64,000 nucleotides of DNA from Caulobacter sp. S45. Lineage in GTDB: Bacteria; Pseudomonadota; Alphaproteobacteria; Caulobacterales; Caulobacteraceae. This document shows, piece by piece, positions 58,708 through 64,000 of this stretch. The position numbers and the translations under genes are program-made. The stretch spans positions 103,979 through 167,978 of the forward strand of contig NZ_LMUL01000003.1 in the NCBI RefSeq assembly GCF_009765965.1, written 5' to 3'. Each line of letters opens with the position of its first letter. Position 1 is the stretch's first letter. A model generated the notes under the pieces. It saw nothing but the letters and a program-made list of their open reading frames with translations, did no database searches and was not told the DNA's origin.

Positions 58708-59205
58708 GTGTTGGCGCATCACAGCGGATCGGGGGCGGCGGTGCGGGCTCACGAAGAGCTGTTCGCCTATTGGGCGTCCAGACGCGAAGGCTCGCGGCTA
58801 CCGGCCCGGTGCCAGATCGATCCCGGCGACTTCAAGCGCCATCTTCCCACAGTCAGCCTGACCGATGTGCGTCACAGCGAGCGGCGCGACTATCGCCTGC
58901 GCCTGGCTGGCACCGGTCTTTACGGCGTCTACGGCCGCGAGATCACCGGCCTGAGCCTTGAGGACGTCTACGATTCCGCCTCGGTGGAATACTGGCGCAC
59001 CCAGCTCGACGGGGTGGTGGACGGGCGTCGCCCGGCCGTCGGCTTCCACTCGATGTCCTGGCGCGGGGCGTCGCACATGTCGCTGCTGTGGCTGCGCCTG
59101 CCGTTGGCCAGCAACGGGCGGGACGTGGACATGATCCTGGGCTACGACGTCCTGGTCGGCGGAGCCGCCGCCGAGGAACGCCCCACCGGCATCCGCGCCG
59201 CCTAG
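58708..59205 (+). CDS. PAS_5-type protein
   Basis: The 165-residue protein resembles the PAS_5 family (formerly a DUF), short PAS-like proteins of alphaproteobacteria: AYWASRREGSRLPARCQIDPG, then RLRLAGTGLYGVYGREITG and YDSASVEYWRTQ. Ligand and partner are unknown. The GTG at 58708 is preceded by GGGGA at 8 bases; a TTG at 58690 is an alternative. Its TAG stop shares the palindrome CTAG (59202-59205) with the stop of the convergent sufE gene, so the two coding regions overlap by 4 bases. Confidence 0.78.
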   Translation: MLAHHSGSGAAVRAHEELFAYWASRREGSRLPARCQIDPGDFKRHLPTVSLTDVRHSERRDYRLRLAGTGLYGVYGREITGLSLEDVYDSASVEYWRTQLDGVVDGRRPAVGFHSMSWRGASHMSLLWLRLPLASNGRDVDMILGYDVLVGGAAAEERPTGIRAA

Positions 59206-59630
59206 GCCGTCGCCGGCGCCGCTGCGTCGCGTCGGATACGCTCCACCATCGAAGCCAGGCCGTTGGAGCGCTGCGCCGACAGCATGCTGTCCAGCCCCAG
59301 CCGCTTGAGCGCCGCCTTGACGTCGAAGGCGGAAATCTCCGCCTTGGTGCGTCCGGAATAGAGCCTGAGCAGGATCGCGATCAGGCCCCGCACCATGGGC
59401 GCGTCGGAATCGCCCCGGAACACCAGCCGCCCCTCCCCGCCGTCTTCGGTCACTAGCCAGACCTGGCTGGCGCAGCCCCGCACCTTGTTGGCCTCGGAAC
59501 GCTCCGGGTCGCTGAGGGGCTCTAGGTTGCGGCCGAGATCGATCGCGTAATGGAGCTGGGATTCCCAGTCGCCCAGGACGTCGAATTCCTCCGCAAGTCC
59601 GTCAAGTTCAGCGTCGATGGTGGAAGTCAT
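59202..59630 (-). CDS. sufE: SufE-family cysteine desulfurase activator
   Basis: SufE accepts persulfide sulfur from the SufS cysteine desulfurase for Fe-S cluster assembly. The 142-residue protein has the acceptor cysteine Cys53 in NKVRGCASQVWL and the family end near LGLDSMLSAQRSNGLASM. Length is normal. It stands alone; the suf operon is not in the window. It converges with the PAS_5 gene, sharing the CTAG stop palindrome. Confidence 0.94.
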   Translation of the reverse strand: MTSTIDAELDGLAEEFDVLGDWESQLHYAIDLGRNLEPLSDPERSEANKVRGCASQVWLVTEDGGEGRLVFRGDSDAPMVRGLIAILLRLYSGRTKAEISAFDVKAALKRLGLDSMLSAQRSNGLASMVERIRRDAAAPATA

Positions 59631-59686
59631 GTTCAGCAGCGTCCTCTGGCGACCACTTAGGGGGCCGGCCGGACGGGCTCAAGCGC

Positions 59687-60505
59687 TTACGACCTCTCAG
59701 GCCCCGCCTCCTGGGGCGCCCCGTCTTCCGATGCGGGCGCCGAGAGCAGGCGGACGCAGGCGGTGAGCCCCTGGCCCGGCGCCGACTTCAGCATCAGCCG
59801 CCCGCCCATGTCGCGGCACAGCAGCGTGACGATCGACAGGCCCAGGCCCGCGCCTTCGGATCGGCGCACCAAGGCGTTTTCGCCCTGTTCGAAGGGGCGG
59901 ACCAGGCGGGCGATATCCTCGGCCGGGACGCCTTCGCCCTGATCCTGGATCTCGAACAGCACCGAGTTGCGACCGCCCCGCACCGTCACACGGATCACGC
60001 CCCCGTCGGGCGAAAAGGCCACCGCGTTCTGCAGCAAGTTCTGCAGGATAGTGTGCAGCCCCCGCGCGTCCGCCAGCACCATGGGCGTGTCGGGCGCGAT
60101 TTGCAGGTCGAAGGTGATCCCGCGCAAATCCGCCTCGTCGGCGAGGATCTGAGTGCTCCGCTTCACCGCAATGGCGGGCGATTCCGGCTCCAGCCTCAGA
60201 TCGGCGGCGCCGGCGTCCAGGCGCGCGATCTCGAGCACCTGGTTCACCAACTTGAGCAGCTTCTGCCCACTTTCGCGGATGACCTCGGCGTGCGCCTTGT
60301 AGCGGGGGTCCCCGATCGGGCCGTGGAGTTCACGACTGATGATCTCCGAAAACCCGATCACCGAGTTCAGCGGCGTGCGCAATTCATGGCTGACCATGCG
60401 CAGGAACGAGCGCTTGACGTCGTCCAGATCGGGAGCGTGCACGATGGTGGGCGGCGGGGGCGCCTTCACGGGGGTGGCCTCGACTTCTAACACCGGTGGA
60501 GGCAT
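59687..60505 (-). CDS. Soluble sensor histidine kinase, no sensor domain
   Basis: The 272-residue kinase has a Pro-rich N-terminus (about 1-25), then HisKA with His40 in RMVSHELRTPLNSVIGFSE, followed by the ATPase domain: LLQNAVAF (N box), DQGEGV (G1) and GAGLGLSIVTLLC (G2). No membrane helix and no PAS or receiver domain were found, so its input is unknown. The HisKA closely parallels that of the kinase encoded divergently next to it, suggesting paralogy. No response regulator gene is adjacent. Confidence 0.88.
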   Translation of the reverse strand: MPPPVLEVEATPVKAPPPPTIVHAPDLDDVKRSFLRMVSHELRTPLNSVIGFSEIISRELHGPIGDPRYKAHAEVIRESGQKLLKLVNQVLEIARLDAGAADLRLEPESPAIAVKRSTQILADEADLRGITFDLQIAPDTPMVLADARGLHTILQNLLQNAVAFSPDGGVIRVTVRGGRNSVLFEIQDQGEGVPAEDIARLVRPFEQGENALVRRSEGAGLGLSIVTLLCRDMGGRLMLKSAPGQGLTACVRLLSAPASEDGAPQEAGPERS

Positions 60506-60696
60506 GGCGCGTTTTTCATCACCGGGCCATAGTGATGACGGTGGCTTACCATCAGGTTGCTGTGGACGACCTGGGGATATCGGATCGCCTGCCGATTGTA
60601 CGGCCTCGCGATGGCCACGCGGGCTCGATAGGATCGTCCCGTCGTCGATACGATGAGATCGGATCCCCCCGCCTCGTGACCGCCACCCCCATCCTC

Positions 60697-62058
60697 ATGC
60701 CTGGAAAAGGCGTCGCCCATGAAGGGTCCGTGTTCCAAGCCGCGGTCGGGCCCCGTGCGACAGCCAACTGGCACGCCGTCTGGGCGTTGGCGGTGGCCGT
60801 CGGCCTGGCGCTGATCCTAGCGCTGCTGGGTTCGGCGCCCCGGACGGTGGTCATCGCCCTGCTCTGCGGCATCGCCCCCGGCGTGTTCGGCTGGCTCGAC
60901 CGCTCGCCCTCGGGAGCGATGCGCGTGCTGGTCGCCTGGGCCATGGGGTGCGGGCTGGCCGCCGGCCTCACCGGCGGGATCACCGGACCGCTGATGGCCT
61001 GGTGCGCCGGCCCCGTGATCGCCGCCGCCGCTTACGGTGGTCTGTGGCGTCATGGCGCAGCCCTATCGTTCGCCGTCCTGGTGGCGGTGGCGGTGCTACA
61101 GGCGGCCGGAGCCACGCCGATCCCCCCGCAGGGCGGCCTGGGCTTTTCATTGGGCCTGATCGGGCTGGTCACTACGCTGGGCGGGGCCGCCGCCGCGGTG
61201 ATGATGCTGAACACCGGCCGCGTGTCGAGCGAAGCGCCGGTCCGCGCGTCTGCTCCGATCATCGAACCGCCCCTGGACACCCGCCTGGCCGAGGCCGAGG
61301 CCGGTCGCGAGCGCGCCGAGGCCGAGGCCCGCGCCAAGGCCCGCTTCCTGGCCAATATGAGCCACGAGCTGCGCACGCCGCTGAACGCCATCATGGGCTT
61401 CTCCGACATCATGCGCTCGCGCCTGTTCGGCGACCTGTCGCCCAAGTACGGCGAATACGCCGAGCTGATCCACGAGAGCGGCCAGCACCTGCTGGACCTG
61501 ATCAACGACGTGCTCGACGTCACCAAGCTGGAGGCTGACAGATACGAACTGTCGGCCGAGACCTTCGACGTGCGCGACGTCGCCAACGCCGCCCTGCGCA
61601 TCCTGCGCCAGCAGGCCGACGATGCGGGACTGAAGCTGCGCGGCGTGCTGCCGCCCGCCGCCCTGCTGGTGAAGGCCGACCGCCGCGCGATCAAGCAGAT
61701 CGTGCTCAACCTGGTCGCCAACGCGTTGAAGTTCACGCCCAGCGGCGGCTCGGTGACCGTGACCTTCGCCGAGGTCGCGGGCGAGCTGGACATCGTGGTG
61801 GCCGACAGCGGCGTCGGCATCGCCCCGGAGGACCTTGCCCGGCTCGGCCGCCCGTTCGAGCAGGCCGGCGACGCCCAGGACCGGGCGCGCGGCACCGGCC
61901 TCGGCCTGTCCCTGGTGCAGGCCTTCGCGCGGCTGCATGGCGGCGAGATGTCGGTGGAAAGCCGTCTGGGCGAAGGCACCGCGGTGACGGTGCGCCTGCC
62001 CGTGCTGGTCCCGAAGCCGGAAACGGCCGCCGTCGTTGTGGAACCCCCTAAGCCCTAG
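60697..62058 (+). CDS. Membrane sensor histidine kinase, DivJ/PleC-like
   Basis: The 453-residue kinase has six hydrophobic segments in residues 26-172, a short coiled-coil linker rich in Ala and Glu (196-216), and HisKA with His223 in ANMSHELRTPLNAIMGFSD, then YAELIHESGQHLLDLINDVL. The N box (LVANALKFTPSGG), G1 (DSGVGIAP) and G2 (GTGLGLSLVQAF) follow. The HisKA resembles DivJ/PleC kinases acting on DivK and PleD in Caulobacter, but no marker proves identity. The ATG at 60697 follows a 191-base divergent gap. Confidence 0.85.
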   Translation: MPGKGVAHEGSVFQAAVGPRATANWHAVWALAVAVGLALILALLGSAPRTVVIALLCGIAPGVFGWLDRSPSGAMRVLVAWAMGCGLAAGLTGGITGPLMAWCAGPVIAAAAYGGLWRHGAALSFAVLVAVAVLQAAGATPIPPQGGLGFSLGLIGLVTTLGGAAAAVMMLNTGRVSSEAPVRASAPIIEPPLDTRLAEAEAGRERAEAEARAKARFLANMSHELRTPLNAIMGFSDIMRSRLFGDLSPKYGEYAELIHESGQHLLDLINDVLDVTKLEADRYELSAETFDVRDVANAALRILRQQADDAGLKLRGVLPPAALLVKADRRAIKQIVLNLVANALKFTPSGGSVTVTFAEVAGELDIVVADSGVGIAPEDLARLGRPFEQAGDAQDRARGTGLGLSLVQAFARLHGGEMSVESRLGEGTAVTVRLPVLVPKPETAAVVVEPPKP

Positions 62059-62079
62059 GGCCGCGTCGGCATGTCGCCG

Positions 62080-62994
62080 TCACCGCCTCGCCTTGACGAT
62101 ATGGCCCGAGGCGAGGAAGGCCTCGGCCGCCGCCAGATCGCCGATCTCGATCCAGGCGGTGGCGATCCGGTCGCCCTTCACGCCGGGATAGACCAGCTCC
62201 AGGGTGGCGAACTCGCGCGGGTCCAATCGGGCCAGGGCGGACAGGGCCTCGGTGGGGAACTGGTAGGTCGTCCCGCTCGACGCGCCAGCCGGCAGCAGGG
62301 ATTTCGCGGCCGTGGAACGGCTGCGGGCGATGAACACCTGGGAGACGTCGCGGGGCGGCGCCTGGGCCGCGAGTTCACGCCGGCCGGGATCGAGATAGGG
62401 CTGCGCCAGACGGGCGGGATCGCGCATCACCAGCCGGGCGGAGGCGGCGGGAGCCGCGTGCGGACGGGCGTCCAGGACCGTGACCACGCCGCCGGTCGTC
62501 CCGAGCAGCACCCATCCGCCCTGCCCCAGCACCGCCTGCAACAGCCCCCATCGCGGACCGCCATGGTAGTCGGGATAGGGTCGCTCCGCCCGCCAGGCCG
62601 ACTGGGGGCCGGGGAACCGCATCACCTGCAGCTTGGCGTAATCAGCGAAGGCGGTGCGCAGGCGCTCGGCCGCCAGCGCCAGCCCGCGCGACCCGCAATC
62701 CACGCCAGAGGCCTTGTCGACAGCGCGCCGCTCGGTCGCCTCCACCGCCGTCGACGAATCGCCCGCGCGCAGCGCCGCGTTGCGCGCCTGGACCCGTGCG
62801 GCGGCGAGCGCGTGGCCGACCTCGGGGCTGAACAGGTGGCAGCGCGCGTCGGCCGCATTCATCAGCGCCCGTTCGTACAGGTATTCGGCGGCGGCCGAGG
62901 CCGAGGCGGTCGAAGGCGCGGCGAAACCCGCCATGGCCGCCGCCAGGGCCGAAGCGAAGGCGATGCGGCGAGGCGTGCGGGCGAAGAGGCTCAA
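62080..62994 (-). CDS. Secreted hypothetical protein, about 304 residues
   Basis: I do not recognise this family. A signal peptide is clear (SLFARTPRRIAFASALAAAM, cleavage near TASA), so the TTG at 62994 is the probable start; a GTG at 63033 is an alternative. The mature part is Ala/Arg-rich with two cysteines (ARCHLFSPE, GVDCGSRGL), and its C-terminal third has an FATLELVYPGVKGDRIATAW beta-rich stretch. It lies 101 bases downstream of another secreted gene on the same strand. Role unknown. Confidence 0.6.
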   Translation of the reverse strand: MSLFARTPRRIAFASALAAAMAGFAAPSTASASAAAEYLYERALMNAADARCHLFSPEVGHALAAARVQARNAALRAGDSSTAVEATERRAVDKASGVDCGSRGLALAAERLRTAFADYAKLQVMRFPGPQSAWRAERPYPDYHGGPRWGLLQAVLGQGGWVLLGTTGGVVTVLDARPHAAPAASARLVMRDPARLAQPYLDPGRRELAAQAPPRDVSQVFIARSRSTAAKSLLPAGASSGTTYQFPTEALSALARLDPREFATLELVYPGVKGDRIATAWIEIGDLAAAEAFLASGHIVKARR

Positions 62995-63095
62995 GGTATG
63001 GGTCCGCTCGGGGAAAGCGCCGAGCTTAACCACAACATGTTTCAGCGTGATGAGCGACGCGCGACGGCGCGCCCCCCTTAAGCCTTTTCGCGTGC

Positions 63096-63788
63096 TCAGT
63101 GCGTGGGCGGCTGGGGAAAGGCCAGCACTTCGGAGGTGTAGGTTTCGACCACCTCGCTGAACGGCGTTCCGTCGGGCAGGGTCAGCACCGCACGATGCTG
63201 GAGCACGTGGGCCGGGATCGAAAGCGACCCGGAAGCCGTGGAGGACGGGGCGGCGCCCATCTCCCACCCCGTCGGCAACGGCGCCCACAGCAGTTCGGCG
63301 GACAGGGTGCGGCGCTGGAAATGCAGCGCCTGCACCGCCCGACCGAAGGCGATATCGGAGCTGTCGAGCGTGCGGTTCATCTCCGGCGTCAGGCGGCTGG
63401 GCACATACCAGTTGTCGGCCTCCGACAGCACGTGGCCCCCGCACGACAACCTCACCCGGCGGTAGCGGATCGTCGCGGCGTCATCCACGCCCAGGAGCCG
63501 GCGCTGATCCGGCGTGACCGCCTTGTCGACCCCGCGCACCCGCTCGGCGACGATCTTCGCCGGCGAAGCCAGGCGGTGCGCTTCGCACCAGCGATCCAGG
63601 GTCAGCGTGGCGCTGTCGTGGCTGAGCAGGTCGGCGTTGAGGGTCTGCAGCAGGGCCAGCGCCTCGAGCCGGCCAACGAACCCGTCCGTCCATGCCGGCG
63701 CCTGCGGAACGGGCTGTGCGGTAGCCATAGCGGTGGTGAGCAGCGAAACGCCCAAACCGATCATCGCCGCCTTGGCGTGCAGGTGCAT
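63096..63788 (-). CDS. Secreted protein with chorismate-lyase-like (UTRA) fold
   Basis: From the ATG at 63788 (MHLHAKAAMIGLGVSLLTTA) the 230-residue protein has a signal peptide cut near ATA-QP. The mature protein matches the pattern of chorismate-lyase/UTRA domains: IRYRRVRLSCGGHVLSEADN, WYVPSRLTPEMNRTL, FGRAVQALHFQRRT, then HRAVLTLPDGTPFSEVVETY. UbiC itself is cytoplasmic and shorter, so a secreted form probably has another ligand. A longer start at 63839 would precede the signal peptide and is rejected. Catalytic residues cannot be judged. Confidence 0.65.
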   Translation of the reverse strand: MHLHAKAAMIGLGVSLLTTAMATAQPVPQAPAWTDGFVGRLEALALLQTLNADLLSHDSATLTLDRWCEAHRLASPAKIVAERVRGVDKAVTPDQRRLLGVDDAATIRYRRVRLSCGGHVLSEADNWYVPSRLTPEMNRTLDSSDIAFGRAVQALHFQRRTLSAELLWAPLPTGWEMGAAPSSTASGSLSIPAHVLQHRAVLTLPDGTPFSEVVETYTSEVLAFPQPPTH

Positions 63789-63931
63789 GTACCGATTCCA
63801 ACATTTCAGGTTCGAGGCCTGTACCCCTTTCGCTGTCATTCCGGAAAGCGCGTCTGTGCTTTCGGGGTGACGGCGGTTGGATGTGGACCGCGATGGACCC
63901 GGGCGCCCTGCCCTGCGAAAATGGCGGGGCC

Positions 63932-64000
63932 ATGCTGCTATCCACCGACATCTGGGTCTCCGCCCTGCTCCGCCGCGCCGAGCAGGCGGGCGCCTTCCCC
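63932..64000 (+). CDS. DUF1491 family protein, truncated at the window end
   Basis: Only the first 23 residues are present: MLLSTDIWVSALLRRAEQAG and three more. This opening is typical of DUF1491, small alphaproteobacterial proteins of unknown function. It is divergent from the chorismate-lyase-like gene. Confidence 0.7.
   Translation, partial: MLLSTDIWVSALLRRAEQAGAFP

Overview
The window is gene-dense, high-GC DNA from an alphaproteobacterium. It most likely belongs to Caulobacteraceae (Phenylobacterium or Caulobacter type). The evidence is a complete cpa/Tad Flp-pilus locus in the Caulobacter gene order, the RegB/RegA redox pair divergent from a SenC gene, DivJ/PleC-like histidine kinases, and small families common in this group (DUF2336, DUF1491, PAS_5, GFAxRL-type coiled-coil proteins). 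Placement is by protein-family recognition only. No tRNA, rRNA, CRISPR array, transposase or prophage was seen, so this looks like ordinary chromosome.

Layout. 1-3.8 kb: truncated PHA depolymerase, then SenC head-to-head with regB-regA. 3.8-9.4 kb: HIT protein and MHYT hybrid kinase (minus strand), then argD-argF. 9.4-14.7 kb: a tightly coupled minus-strand run encoding a leucyl aminopeptidase, an NlpC/P60 hydrolase, a class II aldolase and an osmoprotectant-type ABC transporter whose permease and binding protein are fused. 14.8-27.2 kb: the pilus locus. The minus strand carries pilA, a terminator, a second Flp pilin, cpaA, cpaB-C-D-E-F and tadB-tadC. A TadD-like TPR gene on the plus strand converges on it, and plus-strand pseudopilin genes (TadE type) plus a CpaC-N-domain protein are divergent from pilA.

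27-43 kb is mostly housekeeping: a TraB-like protein, mutM, nadE, ubiE-ubiB, an FkbM methyltransferase, an aldo-keto reductase, an SBF-like transporter, a PEBP protein, uppP, a periplasmic copper pair (YcnI plus PCuAC), SMP-30, rsmE and gshA. 43-46.5 kb is the most accessory-looking part: two small membrane proteins, an AT-richer secreted TonB-C-like protein, a DUF72 gene and an orphan ABC ATPase. 46-59 kb: ELM1-like gene, greA, carB, DUF817 and carA (with DUF817 between the two car genes), a fatty-acid hydroxylase, DUF2336 and rmuC. 59-64 kb: a PAS_5 protein, SufE, two divergent histidine kinases, two secreted proteins of unknown role, and the start of a DUF1491 gene.

No clearly new multi-gene system was found. 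The best leads are: a terminator placed between the two Flp pilin genes; three intergenic inverted-repeat elements whose inner hairpins keep their pairing while changing sequence; a CTGC-N3-GCAG operator upstream of the PHA depolymerase; one-mismatch CtrA-like boxes at the pilus genes; and a DUF72/membrane/orphan-ATPase unit of unknown function.
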